Shown: positions 1-10,984 of the stretch, piece by piece
How positions within the stretch are numbered: the first letter of the stretch is position 1
Layout of the letters: every line of letters starts with the position of its first letter
Source of the DNA: Podaxis mareebaensis
Lineage: Eukaryota > Basidiomycota > Agaricomycetes > Agaricales > Agaricaceae
Length of the DNA: 64,000 nucleotides
Reading direction: 5' to 3'
Assembly: GCA_018524725.1 (NCBI GenBank)
Contig: JAEUWP010000335.1
Span: forward strand, 62,001-126,000
The notes under the pieces: model-generated
Seen by the model: only the letters and a program-made list of their open reading frames with translations
What the model was told of the DNA's origin: nothing
The model's database searches: none
Program-made: the position numbers and the translations under genes

Positions 1-367
1 GCGCATGAGTCGAGTGAATTTCGCAGACGAGCTGGTTAGACATCAGGGGGAGAGCAATGGGAATATGCACCAACATGTACAATATATACTAATTCATACA
101 GCTACACCCTGTTCCACGATGTCTAGCGGAAGGATTATTGGCATCTCTTTACATACTTACCTATCTCGCTTCTTCTGTCGTGGTCCATCAAGAATCATAG
201 GGTGTTTCTGATTGATCATGGGAATCGCTCGTGGTAGCCGTTTACCATACGTATGCGAATGAATTGGACGGCTTGGTAATTGATTCGACCACGTTAGCCT
301 CGGCCCAGCTTGCATACTGTCTTCTGGTCTCCATCCACCATTGAGTCAACAGCAACCCAGACGTAGG
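1..367. other. Upstream region of the first gene
   Basis: No coding exon could be supported here. Short open frames exist but show no family signal. It is probably the promoter and 5' UTR of the plus-strand gene whose first usable ATG is at 368. A longer frame runs upstream of that ATG but opens only with TTG at 341, so 368 is preferred. A neighbouring gene ending left of the window cannot be excluded. Confidence 0.5.
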
Positions 368-2236
368 ATGATCATCGAGCCTGGCTCTGAGCCCCGTCGT
401 AAAGACGCAGAGGCAGCGCGCAGTTTGAACCGGGCGCAAGTGCAAGACCACGCAGGCCCTTCCACCCCTCGACAATACGAGTATGGTCAAGCCGATGAAT
501 CAAGCGAGCGCGAGGCGTTATTAGGAGGTGTTCCTGGCAATTACCCAGACTACCCCGACATCGTGTTTCCAGGTCCTCAGGAGCCTCTTGGTCCTCCCCC
601 CGCGTTTACCCCTTACGAAGCCGAATGGTTCGAAGTCGGGCATGGTGACGTCGTTTCGCACGATGGGCACCTGAACACAGATGGTAAGTCAATACATAAC
701 GTTTTCAATCTCGTGGGATGGGACAGACGCTGACTGTTGTGCTGTTTGGCAGGCGAAGCATTATACCGTTTCCTCCTCACCCAAGCCTCTCGACGTCCCC
801 CAAGTTACCGCATCCACTGTAGAGGTACTCACACTGAAACACGCTACCGCTGGGTAAACTCCTATGACAACAACTTCAACCACCACAACCACCACCACGG
901 CCACCACCACCACAACACCTCGACTCGGACGGAGTCCTACACTGAACGTATAACGGACTTCGATTTCTACATTGACGTCACACCGCCCTTCCCCTCGCCT
1001 TACACCACCACACCACCACCGCCTGAGCCCGCAGATGTAAAGACACGTACTAGTCAACCTGGGGAAGAGCAGGATGCTGCCTCCTCTGATGACCTCGCAC
1101 CGATTCACTGGTCTGTAGCCGACAACGAGCCAGTCTACCGCGGTAAAATGGTTCGCGAAGTCGAACTCGCTGCATCCTCCTCGTCTAATAATGGCGTATC
1201 CCTTCCCCACGGGAACGGCCCCCTCCTCCCCTCTTCTCCTTCTACCCATCGACGAAAAGCAACACGAAGGGAACGTAAAGCCTACTCCGAATGGATTAAA
1301 CAACGCACCCATAGCGGTCTACCTCCTTGGGTCTCTGGATCCGGTCTAGACGGTTGGAGCATTCCCACTAACCCCACTTCGCGCGACGTTCTGAAAAGCA
1401 GTAAGACTGTACGACAATGGGCAGACGAATACTGCGCGAGTCCGAAACTGCTCAAGGAATTTGTGTATACCAAAGTCCTCTATGGGTGGGACATCGGACA
1501 ACTGCAATCTGCTATCCGCTCGACAATCGCGTTGTCGCCTTACCATGGGGACATTGAAGTGTCGTTCGTACCGATCAGCTCAAAAATTTATATTCGCTCA
1601 TCGAATAAACTCTCAAGAGCGTTGTCGAATGGATGGTTGAAGTTCCTCTCAATCATCTTGTTCATCTTTCCCTTCATCTGGCTGTTCAAACGATTCCACT
1701 CGAGGGGCGGTGGGAAATGGGAAGTCTGTGGTGGGGCGTATGCATTAAAGAAATGGGTCCCTCTCAACAACAACAATCAAAGCGCCACGAACCAGAATGG
1801 CGCTAGAAACTCGAGAGGAAGCGAATTACCTTCCTACGAGGACATCGCAGGGCCATCCACATTCGCCTCTACCTCATCCCCAATATCCACATCCGCAGCT
1901 TCCCCATCCTTCCCTATACCCAACAACCCCTACCCAACCTCGACCACGCTCCCCGCGTCACGAATCCTCCAAACACCACAAGGGCCACACAAACTCATCG
2001 GACAGCGCGAGGGCGAATGGTTCCGTCACTGGGAACCAGTGATTCTACGCGCTGTACTTACACGATATCAGTCCAGGGCACCGCTTACGTCTCATAGTGA
2101 GCTGTATGGACGATACGCTGCACCCGGAAGCCTGTTGGAGGGGTACCATGATGCCCCCGGGGGACTCCCCGCACCTGTGATTTTGGATTCTTCCCTTGGA
2201 AGGAGTGCTGGGGGTGGACAAATTTTCTTGCCTTGA
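368..2236 (+). CDS. Uncharacterised single-pass membrane protein of Agaricomycete type
   Basis: Two exons (368-683 and 753-2236, 69-nt GT-AG intron) give about 599 residues. The N-terminal third is polar and proline-rich, with a His/Asn-rich stretch encoded by CAC-type repeats near 870-925. The middle holds a conserved-looking block around RQWADEYCASPKLLKEFVY, followed by one hydrophobic segment at about residues 399-418 (FLSIILFIFPFIWLF) and a basic patch with the motif SRGGGKWEVCGGAYALKKW. The C-terminal part is Ser/Pro-rich and ends near a REGEWFRHWE motif. I recall similar proteins in mushroom-forming fungi but know no function. One membrane segment with long soluble flanks suggests a tail or anchor role rather than transport; this is inference. 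No signal peptide is visible. Confidence 0.75.
870..925 (+). repeat. CAC/AAC trinucleotide-rich tract coding His/Asn run
   Basis: A degenerate run of CAC, CAA and AAC triplets inside the first membrane-protein gene encodes a block of mostly His and Asn. It is compositional, not a mobile repeat. Length may vary between strains. Confidence 0.7.
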
Positions 2237-2863
2237 GGGATCAACCCCCCTTTTCCTATATGTCTGCTATTTTTTCCGTGGAACATGTATTGTGCCAGTA
2301 CGGACTTTGTCTCATGCTATTCCCGTTATGATTTGCGATTTTGTTAAATGAACTTCTGGTCGAATGAGGAATTTTATGAATCCAGATAAGATAACGAAGT
2401 GACGCCTAGGAGCGATATTGTCACTGGCCCCAAATGACATTTCACTACTGTTCATGGTGTAACGCGGTCAAGCTTATGATTGACCATTTTGAATTTGATT
2501 TCTGGGGTATCTATTAACTGAATGAAGACTTTTGTGATTTGTATGAACGAGTGTCCACAAGAAAAGAAACTAGATGGATGTTTGCAAGAAACCCAACCAA
2601 AGTTGTGTGATGCAGAAGAAGAGCACCTAGTGGCGAAAAGCGCCAAAGGGTGGGAGGGGGAAACCGTGCATGGAGACTGCAACTACGGGCGAACGTGGAT
2701 GTAGTTATGAACAAGATAACTCAGAAAATAGGGTGAACAAAGGATAAAAAGACGAATAAAATATACAGTGCTTTTTCTGGTAATCTCTCAACCTAAGGTT
2801 GATCCAAAGGGAAGCAAGAACGAAGAACGAGGCAAGCGAGGCAAGGAGCGAAAAACCCATCCT
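2237..2863. other. Convergent intergenic region
   Basis: This stretch lies between the stop codons of two converging genes and should hold both 3' UTRs. Open frames here are short, in several frames, and lack recognisable protein features. Nothing else was seen. Confidence 0.6.
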
Positions 2864-5284
2864 CTACCTCAAAATAGCCTGCTGCATTGCATGCCAAGAC
2901 GACGCAGCGGCGTCTTCGGGCAGTCTACTACCCGCTCCTTCGACTTCGTGGTCCTCGAACATTTCATGGTCTGATCTCTCGTCCCCTTCGAGCAGTGCCA
3001 GTGCGGTTTCCAAGAACCACATGTGTTTCTTGATAAAGTGCACGACGACTGTACCACCTACCCGCTCGCCCTTGTACCGCTTCCTCCGACCTTCACGATG
3101 TGCCCACGCGTACTCAGGTGTCATGGGACTCCCTAAATGCCAAGTGAGTCTGGGGAAGCAGAGACTGAATGGGGAAACTGGACACACCTTCACGCAGTAC
3201 AGACATTTCACTGCCTTCCACCAAGGCCTCAACACTATACGAAGTCGACAAATCCGGAAGCGGCGGCGAATATCTCACACCAAATGTTGACACGCTCGAA
3301 TGCGCCCAATCGGTTGGGGTAGGTGAAAACCCATTTACAGGGGGCTGGCCCAAGTTCCTCAACACCTTCTGCCCGTTCTCACCATACGAATCTTGAATCT
3401 GCCGCTTCACGCGCTTCACCTCCGATGGGAATAGGAATCCATGCGCATAACTAAAGAAGCTATTAAGAATTTTTGATCGCAGAACGCTGATATATGGAAC
3501 TTACACAGTGCCAGACCTTGGATGGTCATATATCCAACACCGCTCGCTCGCCCATCTGATCTCCTTATGCCTCGGATGTATACGCATCCACTTGGCCGTC
3601 TGCTTATCCTCCGCGCCTTTGGTCATGGTCTTAACCACCGGGTCCTTTGCGACCCAATCCACGAGGGTCCAACTCAATGCATACAACTCTCCCGCCATAA
3701 ACTGATGGTACTTGTTTGTGACCAAATAACCCCAGTAAATCAACGGATCGTTATCGGTCAGCTGTGTCGGCGTCCGTGGACCCGCCATAGTATTGGGCTC
3801 GGCATTTGCATCAATCATGGTAGTGGCGCCACCCGCGACAACCGAAGCATTCTTAGCAGCGGCACGTGGAAGAGAAGAAGCGTGACGACGGTCTTCGGAT
3901 TTGGTGTGAAGCTCCACTCGTAGACGTGCTTCGAGTTCTGCGAGCATGACGAAGGAGTCGTCGTCAACTTTGACGACATAGTCTGGTCGGACCCAGGTCC
4001 GGGGGTTCCGGGACGAGAGGTCGTGCCATGCCAGAGATGGGTCGTGAGGAGCCAAAGCTGGCGGCGAGGACGTGAAATTCGAATATGTGAAACGTGGCGG
4101 TGGGATGGTCGATTTGATGTAGACAGGTGGCACCCAGGCGTTTATGGACGCCCAGGAAAAGAAGGTATGTGTCTTGCCGCCGTTCATATTCTCCTGCATG
4201 GGGAGAATGATGATATCGTTGTACACTTTTGCCGATGGTTAGAGACTGGTTAAGCGATAAAACGAAAAGTAAAAAATGAGTACATACTTTCCATTTCTAA
4301 CTTGATGCGTCTTTCCAAATCTTTTCGAGGCTGACCAACAACGAATCGAACAATGGTTCGTGATGTTCCAACACCGTCATCGCCTTTGCCTGCACCGTGC
4401 CGGCTCCGGGGATGGCTGGCCCATGTGGAGCGGACCAACTGGCGACGTTCAAAGGCCGAGTCGACGGAAAAGACACCGAGGAATATGCCAGCGGGAGGGA
4501 GGTGATCAAGGTTGGGGGGCGGGAAGGGGGCGACAGGGGATTGAGGGCTATTAGGATTAGGATAAGGTGCGGATGAGGGTGGAGGCTCTCGCGTGTTATA
4601 TATCGATGGATAAGCACAGTAAGCGCGCCAGGGAAGGGGCTCTTTGTCGGGATTAAGGATGTAGATTAACAGGAGGGTTAGAAGTATGGCGAATATGGAA
4701 AGAAGAATCAGGGTCAGGACCTGGATGAAACATGTCGTTAGGCGGGGTGAAAAGCAGTGGACAGAGAGCGTACGTACGATGGTGATAGGCTGACTGGGGA
4801 AGAGGGGGTGACGGATAACACTCCTCAGCCATCTCTTGACGAGACGGGTGATGCGCCAGCTCCTACGACGGCGCCGGCGCGATGGACCCCACCATTGGCC
4901 ACGCTGCTCTCGCCACCAAGAATTTCTGGAACGGCTCCAGGAAAGAAGGGGAGAGTTGGGCTCGTCATCTGTGTCTGAGGGGCAGGAGGATGAGAGACCG
5001 GAGGGATAAAATTGATGAGATGGATGGGGATGTGGGGAGGGGGAGCGAGAAGGGACGGGAGTAGAATGGGTAGTAGAGTTGAGGGAGGAGTGACGGGAGG
5101 GGTTGCGAGGTGGAAAGAGAAAGTTGTTGGAGTGGGAGTGGGTGTAGAGGGTTGGTGGAGTGGCCGAGTCCTGTGGTCTGGAGTCGTCGCAGTCTGTGCT
5201 GTCGGACTCGTAGCCCTGGAAGGGGGTGTCTAAGGAGAGGTCGCGATGGTCGTTATTGGGGGTTACGGACGAGTGGAAGTGCAT
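2864..5284 (-). CDS. Glycosyltransferase family 31 (beta-1,3-galactosyltransferase-like), type II membrane protein
   Basis: Four exons (5284-4288, 4225-3505, 3450-3188, 3132-2864) give about 749 residues. Predicted reaction: transfer of a sugar from a nucleotide sugar in the Golgi lumen, probably in protein or lipid glycosylation. The N-terminus is long, Ser/Pro-rich and cytosolic, followed by a signal anchor near residues 187-209 (TLILLSIFAILLTLLLIYIL). The GT31 domain shows FLGVFSV, RQLVRSTW, an EMYNDIIILP block, GKTHTFFSWA, and the metal-binding DxD site in VKVDDDSFV near residue 417. The C-terminal TPEYAWAHREG and VVVHFIKKHMWFLETALALLE blocks match the usual Agaricomycete GT31 tail. The last intron (3133-3187, 55 nt) was placed because it joins the tail in frame. 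Acceptor and donor sugars cannot be inferred. Confidence 0.88.
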
Positions 5285-5448
5285 TGAAGGAGCGTGTCAG
5301 CAACCGATGTGCTGTGATTAATAGAGAAAAAGGATGCGACCAGCACTGTTCGTAGAGTGACTTTGTACATTTCTCTTCCGCTAAACACTTGATCGTCTAC
5401 AACTCTTGCCTTGCATCACGTGAGCACATGCATAGCCTATGTCTTGGC

Positions 5449-6782
5449 CTAAAATAGTCCTTCCCCGTACACCTTTTTCCAGCTCTCCCGCTCTCTGACT
5501 GCATTCCAGTACGCCCCAATCTTCGTCCTGTACCTCGCTTCGCTCCCCCACACCTCACTCCCAACGGAGCGTCCCAGCTTGCCCACAAGCACCTCTCCAT
5601 CATCAGTGCCAGTGCACCCCACAAGCTTCGCCACCCGCGCCAACCATGCCGTCAGATGCAAGTCCGCGATCGAAAACTGATCTCCTATTCCGCAGCACTC
5701 CCCATCAGTGAACTGCTTTCAGATCGGAAAAATGACAAACCTAGTGCATATGGTCCAAGCACCGCCTTGTCCAACTGCCCCAAGACCCGTTTCAGGTCGG
5801 TTTCCCAGGCTTTCTGTGCCGTTGCAAAGTACGCCTCTCGCTTGGATTTGTCCTCAGCGCTCAACTCAGCTTCGGATTTATCGGCAAGCGCGAATACGTC
5901 CAGGAGCGTCTGCACACCAGCTTGTTTTGCCGCCCAGAATTTCTTCGTTTTCTCCGAGACGTGGATTTTCTCGCTCTCCGCTTCCCTGAGGAGCTGCGAC
6001 AGTGCCTTTTCTTTCCCTCTTAAAACTGGCAACACCTCGAGAGAGTGCTTCCTCAACGAATCCTGGTCACGTCCACTTAAGTACCACAGGTTGTCAGGAT
6101 CCGCCGCTTCCGAGTGCAATAGGTCGATGATCTCGTTCGAGGTTGTCATGAACGCAATTGTTGCAGGAGTCAAAATCGGAGCGGGGGCATCTGACGTCGT
6201 GTTGGTGCGGGACTGAACCGAGCGCGATTTGTCCAGAAATTCTGCAATTGCCTGTCCGTGCCTCAGTAACTTATCGCCACCGTATGAGCTTTCGGCGAAC
6301 CTTGCTGTCCGTTATCGCTTTGTATCGACTCTCCACGTCTTCTGAAAGCGTCTTCTGCAGCGGAACCACCAATGTAGGGACCGTAGCTAAAATAAATCCG
6401 TTCATTATTGTTATCAGCCGAACAGAGCTTTCCTCGTGCCTTTGGGGTTTAGTCTAAGAAATGTGGGGTCGTAGTTGCCCCCGCTCGCTATAGAACCGAA
6501 TGAAGATGCAAACCGGGGTAAGACGTCGGGCACATCAGCGTACCAAGGTCCACAGTCTGGAAATCTAGTTCATTCGCGCCGTATCCCTTTTCATCCCTAG
6601 TATGCAAAATGAGTCGCTCAATATCTAGCAAGATCCAAGTTACTTACAAGGCAAGAAGAACTGGATGTACTCGGTAAGCATTCCAATCGTGATGATCGCA
6701 TATACTCACCAACAGCAGACCACGCGGACCCAGGAGAATAGTAGAGAACAGCCTTAGGAACCTGGCTTTCCGTCGAAGTCAT
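5449..6782 (-). CDS. GST-like protein with thioredoxin-fold N-terminus and GST C-terminal domain
   Basis: Seven exons (6782-6710, 6660-6648, 6596-6544, 6487-6440, 6386-6301, 6251-5741, 5684-5449) total 1020 nt, 339 residues. The N-terminal part (KAVLYYSPGSAWSAVVLLAL, then NPKATVPTLVVPL with the cis-Pro of GSTs) is thioredoxin-like. The C-terminal GDQFSIADLHLTAWLAR motif is the classic GST helix-6 signature, and the tail WNAVRERESWKKVYGEGLF fits fungal GSTs. It is about 110 residues longer than a typical GST; the extra length is a charged helical region between the domains. Exon 2 is only 13 nt and the intron 6439-6387 needs a GC donor. A redox or conjugation role is likely but the substrate is unknown. 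The gene is divergent from SGT1. Confidence 0.8.
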
Positions 6783-7211
6783 CTCGCGGTTCTGGGTACG
6801 TGCAGTAGATGTACAACAGTGAGTTGTGGTAGCGGTAAGATGTATGGTGGCGAACCGATGACTTGGCTCATTACACCATAGGCACCCAGTGGCTGTGAAC
6901 CCCTTAGCCAACCAACCCTTGGCTATGTCTGGAGTCACATCCCCATCCAGTCCACGACGCGCCAACGTCTTCCATTTCGTCAGTTCATCTCCTAAACGCG
7001 CTCATTGGTGTGAGAACAGGCCAGGGGCGTCTATCATAGCCAGCGATGTATGATGCGTACTAGCGGTTGTGTTAACCTGCACGTGGGACTGATCTATCTA
7101 ACCATGGAATGTACTCGAAAAGTCATACCGCAACAGAATGCCCCTCAACAGCTTGTACGCCTCTTCCACTCAAACCCTCACCATCAACCTCGTTACTTTA
7201 CTCCCTGATTC
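6783..7211. promoter_or_regulatory. Divergent promoter region between GST-like gene and SGT1
   Basis: The 429 bases separate two head-to-head start codons, so both promoters must lie here. A run of alternative ATGs just before 7212 opens other frames that hit stops and were not used. No specific factor site could be assigned with confidence. Confidence 0.5.
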
Positions 7212-7989
7212 ATGACCACTCCCCGGTACGTCTCATTGTTTGGCTGAACCAACATCTGATCCAACTCGTACCTTTGCCCAGACACGAATTCTACGAGACA
7301 GACGAAAAAGTCATCATCTCCGTCTTTGACCGCGGCGCGGACCCAGAGCAAGTCAAGGTCGTATTTCAACCGCGCGAAGTGAGTCTACGACTCCAAGACA
7401 TGACTATGGGACGGCTAACGTCGCTACAAAGTTCACCTACACACATGGCGAGAAATCACTGAACCTGCAGCCGCTGAAAGGTCAAATTGACCCAGAGAAG
7501 AGTACCTACTTTGTAGGCAAGGTCAAGGTCGAAATCTCACTTGTGAAACGCGCACAGGGACGTTGGGGAGGTCTTATCGGCGATTCACCTGATCGTAAGT
7601 TCCCCTCTCGACCTCCCCCTCCTATATTGCCTGATGTCCCTTCTTTGTCTTGTAAAATAGCATTAGCGAATTCGTCGTACAACGCTCCTCCCACCATGAA
7701 CGACCCTCCTCGCCGCACGAGGAAGAACTGGGAAGGCATCTCCGATGAGATCCTCAAATCCGAGAAGGAAAAGTCGACAGACGAGGACCCTAATGTCGGT
7801 GGCGACAGCACTCTGAACTCGTTCTTCCAAAAGATCTACGCAGATGCGGACGAAGATACACGTCGTGCGATGATGAAGAGTTTCCAGGAGAGCGGAGGTA
7901 CAACTTTAAGCACGAACTGGGACGAGGTTAGGAAGAGTAAAGTGGAGGTCAAGCCGCCCGCCGGGGCTGAGTGGAAGAAGTGGAATTGA
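7212..7989 (+). CDS. SGT1: SGT1 co-chaperone (CS and SGS domains)
   Basis: Four exons (7212-7225, 7282-7378, 7432-7594, 7661-7989) give 200 residues. SGT1 links HSP90 to SCF ubiquitin ligases and kinetochore assembly. The CS domain starts almost at the N-terminus ([16 protein letters not shown], then [19 protein letters not shown] and GRWGGLIGD). The SGS domain follows, with [26 protein letters not shown] and [20 protein letters not shown] blocks and the terminal GAEWKKWN. The first exon is only 14 nt and supplies MTTPR; it was chosen because it joins the CS domain exactly in frame across a 56-nt intron. The N-terminal TPR domain of yeast and plant SGT1 is absent. The stop lies only 98 bases before the DHFR start on the same strand. 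Confidence 0.92.
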
Positions 7990-8087
7990 ACTGTTTGTAT
8001 GAGGCAACGCGTGATGAACCGATCTATTGGAGGGAGGGAGTATATGTAATCCAGCATTTGAATCTGACAATTAATCAATACTTTATC

Positions 8088-8765
8088 ATGTCTCGTCTTA
8101 CCATCATCGTCGCCGTAACCAAGGCCAATGGGATTGGTCAGAATGGGCAGCTACCTTGGAGACTTTCGAAAGAGCTCAAGTACTTTGCGCAAGTGACCTC
8201 GAACGCGCCCGAGGGCAAGCGAAATGCGGTCATTATGGGGAGGAATACTTGGGAGAGTATTCCGCCAAAGTTCAGACCATTGCCAAAACGCCTCAACATA
8301 GTCGTCAGTCGCAATCCGAATTACAATTTGTGGGTGGCCGGTTTTTCTTTTCTTTAGGGGTGGGTTGCTCAACGTGTGTACAGATCCGTTGGACCAGAAG
8401 CACCCGCGGTGCTCGCCAAGGACCTTCAATCCGCATTGGAGGTCATCGAGAAGCAAAAACCGACTGAAAAGCCCGTCCACCGAGGGTTCATCATCGGAGG
8501 CGCGTCGCTGTATTCAGAAACCCTCAGCCTTTCATCGGCGACCTCTGCCTCAGTGGACCGGGTACTCCTCACTCGCATTTTGTCTCCCAACTTTGACGAA
8601 TGTGACACTTTCATGCCAAACTTCCTCGAAGTCGGGGATGGAAAGCAGTGGACACGAGCTTCGCATGATGCACTACAGGAGTGGGTGGGCTTTGACGTTC
8701 CGGAAGGCGTACAGGAGGAGAACGGGATCAGCTATGAATTCCAGATGTGGACACGCAACGTTTAG
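8088..8765 (+). CDS. DFR1: Dihydrofolate reductase
   Basis: Two exons (8088-8329 and 8384-8765; 54-nt intron) give 207 residues, normal for fungal DHFR. It reduces dihydrofolate to tetrahydrofolate with NADPH for thymidylate and purine synthesis. Visible motifs are [29 protein letters not shown] with the usual LPW and acidic or helix-B region, the NADPH-binding [35 protein letters not shown], and the C-terminal FQMWTR. The start is the only ATG that precedes the conserved beta-A strand. An earlier acceptor at 8355 would leave a 27-nt intron, so the later one is used. It is a single-domain enzyme, not fused to thymidylate synthase. Confidence 0.95.
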
Positions 8766-8921
8766 GATAATGGGTGGAATACGGATTGGTGGTGGATTAT
8801 ACATGCTTCTCTCAGCATTACTTCCTCAATGAAATTAAATAAACCAAGGGTTGCATCTATCCTTGACGCTGTCGAACAAAAGGACAAGAATGAGTCGAAA
8901 GTCGGTGGCCCAAAAGTCATG

Positions 8922-9176
8922 TTAACGCACCTGCTTGTGTTTCGGGTTTTTCGAGCAAACGACATACACCCGTCCCTTCCGTCTAACAACACTACATCCA
9001 TCACACATAACCTTGACGGAGGCACGGACCTTCATCCCTCGTGCCAGCGATGGCGTGTGCGCAATTGTTGGCGTGACATGGTGCGGGATATGTGTGTGGT
9101 GGTGGGGGAGAGGAAGGGCTGCAGCGCGCATGCGCGCGACTAGTGGTCTGCTTGATGCAAGAAGTGCCCTGAGCAT
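8922..9176 (-). CDS. Mitochondrial ribosomal protein bL36m
   Basis: A single intronless frame of 84 residues. Positions about 48-84 ([17 protein letters not shown], then [18 protein letters not shown]) are a near-textbook bL36 with the CxxC...C...H zinc ligands. The first 45 residues are rich in Arg, Ala and His with almost no acidic residues, consistent with a mitochondrial presequence. The ATG at 9176 was taken because longer upstream frame has no ATG. It is convergent with DHFR (156 bases between stops) and divergent from the DMT transporter (246 bases between starts). Confidence 0.93.
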   Translation of the reverse strand: MLRALLASSRPLVARMRAAALPLPHHHTHIPHHVTPTIAHTPSLARGMKVRASVKVMCDGCSVVRRKGRVYVVCSKNPKHKQVR

Positions 9177-9422
9177 GGTATGTAGGTCGCCAAGGCCGTG
9201 GAAGGTGATTCGGGTGGTAGTATCGACGACCACTACGCCTAAAAAATTGCACGTGACATAGCCGCTGAGCTACCCCCGAAGGGTCTTAAGGGTCTCAGAG
9301 GACCGGACTCTCTAAATCAAGTGGAACGTTGCAACCTCCCTGCTCGCTTCCACACTCTACTTGTCCCTCCATCGTTCGGTCGGTGGGCGCCCATGACTTG
9401 TTGTCTTGTTATCTCTCTATAG

Positions 9423-10984
9423 ATGTCTACTAGAATTCGCTCTGTTTCTGCCGCTCCCCAGTTGGGTGGTAAAGCGGGCGTCATTTTATTCGTCGCAGTC
9501 CTCCTCGCATTTGTCATTGAGAGTCAACTGACTCAAGTACGTAGCTATCCCTTCTCTTATCATTGCAAAAATCTGATTATCGGACTGCAGTATGTCCAGA
9601 CGAATCTACATTATCGTCAACCGTTCTTCGTATTGTATGATACCAAGCTTCTCTTGACGTATCCGCATGCGGGCTAATCCTATGGGCTCAGTTACCTCGT
9701 GCACTCATCGTTCGCCATAATCTTTCCGCTCCATCTGCTATACCTTACGGCAACGACCAAGTACACCATCACGGCTCTACTCCGTGGCCTTCAGCTAGCC
9801 ATAACCAACCACCTCTGCCCAAACGCCAGCTCCGGATCTAAACCCTTCCCGAAGTTCAAGTTCTTCCGGCTCATCGTCGCATTAACAATTGGCATCACTC
9901 TGCCTTCTGTCTTATGGTTCGCAGCGATATCTTTAGCATCGTGCGTAAGCCTTCCTTTGCTTCTTCGATACTCTCACACTCAAAGATCACTGGCAGCGTG
10001 AGCGACGTAACCGGTAAGCACCAATGACTATTGTGTCCGACGCAACCTCGCTTACAACTGTTGGTGTCAGCAATATGGAATACCAACGCCATATTTGCAT
10101 ACCTCATCACCGTCAAGCTCTTCAGGCTGAAATGGGAAGCAAGGAAACTGGTGGCTGTAACACTGGCTACTCTTGGTGTCATCGTGGTCGTTTATGGTGG
10201 CGCCGCGTCGCAAGACAGGATGTCGAATGAAAGTCTTACATTGACAGATAGACCCACTGCACCTATCGTAGGAAATTTGCTTACTCTAGTGGCGTCCTTT
10301 GGTTATGGGTTGTACCAAGTCCTCTACAAGATCTACGCTGCCCTACCATCCGACCCTGAAGCTAGACAAGATAATGTCTATCAGACCATACCTGAAGACG
10401 AGGAGCTTGCTGCTGAGCGGGAGCTCTCTGCCGCTGCCGCGGCACTGGAAGACGATTCTGTCTACCCACCTCCGTTTGGTCTTTATCCTAACCTCTTGAC
10501 ATCCCTTATCGGAATAACTACGTGCTTCGTGCTCTGGATATTCCTTCCAATTCTCCACAACACTGGTCTCGAGACCTTCCACTCGCCCTCTAATCTTCTC
10601 ACGGTCACATCCATTGCCGGAATCTCGCTGAGTGGTGTCGTATTCAATTCGGGGCTGATGGTATTGTAGAATATTGATTACCCTTAGCTGAAAACCTGAC
10701 CTTTGCTATACAGGTACTATTGGGTACATGGGGCCCAATTATCACTTCAGTTGGCAACCTGCTGACCATCGTATTGGTTCTGATCTCCGATGTAAGTGCG
10801 CTGCAGACGTGATGATGACATCCACCGATCTGATAATGATTGGTCTCATTTGCATTCGTAGACTGTTTTTGGCAACGGCACGGATACCTTGACGATATGG
10901 AGCTTGTTGGGATGTGGCGCCATCGTGGTCGCATTTGGCGTTCTCGCATACGACATGTTTGTGCACCGGTCTAATGACGATTAA
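9423..10984 (+). CDS. DMT-superfamily (EamA/SLC35F-like) transporter
   Basis: Seven exons (9423-9536, 9591-9634, 9692-9940, 9997-10013, 10071-10660, 10714-10791, 10862-10984) give 404 residues. About ten hydrophobic segments are visible, for example GVILFVAVLLAFVIES, FAIIFPLHLLYLT, LVAVTLATLGVIVVVYGG, LLTSLIGITTCFVLWIFLP and LLGCGAIVVAFGVLAYDM. A polar acidic loop near the middle (EDEELAAERELSAAAAALED) separates the two five-helix halves. The layout and the paired repeat fit the drug/metabolite transporter superfamily, in the branch that includes fungal vacuolar and SLC35F-type proteins. Substrate and compartment are unknown. Exon 4 is only 17 nt and encodes the VSDVT that joins AISLAS to AIWNTNAIFAYL. 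Confidence 0.85.

Noticed and set aside
1797..2042. 81-codon plus-strand frame inside the first gene
   Set aside because: It overlaps the real exon in another phase and has low-complexity His/Pro content.
2522..2704. 60-codon ATG frame after the first gene
   Set aside because: No domain, no splice partners and located in a convergent 3' region.
9895..10182. 95-codon minus-strand frame across transporter exons
   Set aside because: Antisense to well-supported transporter exons and without family features.
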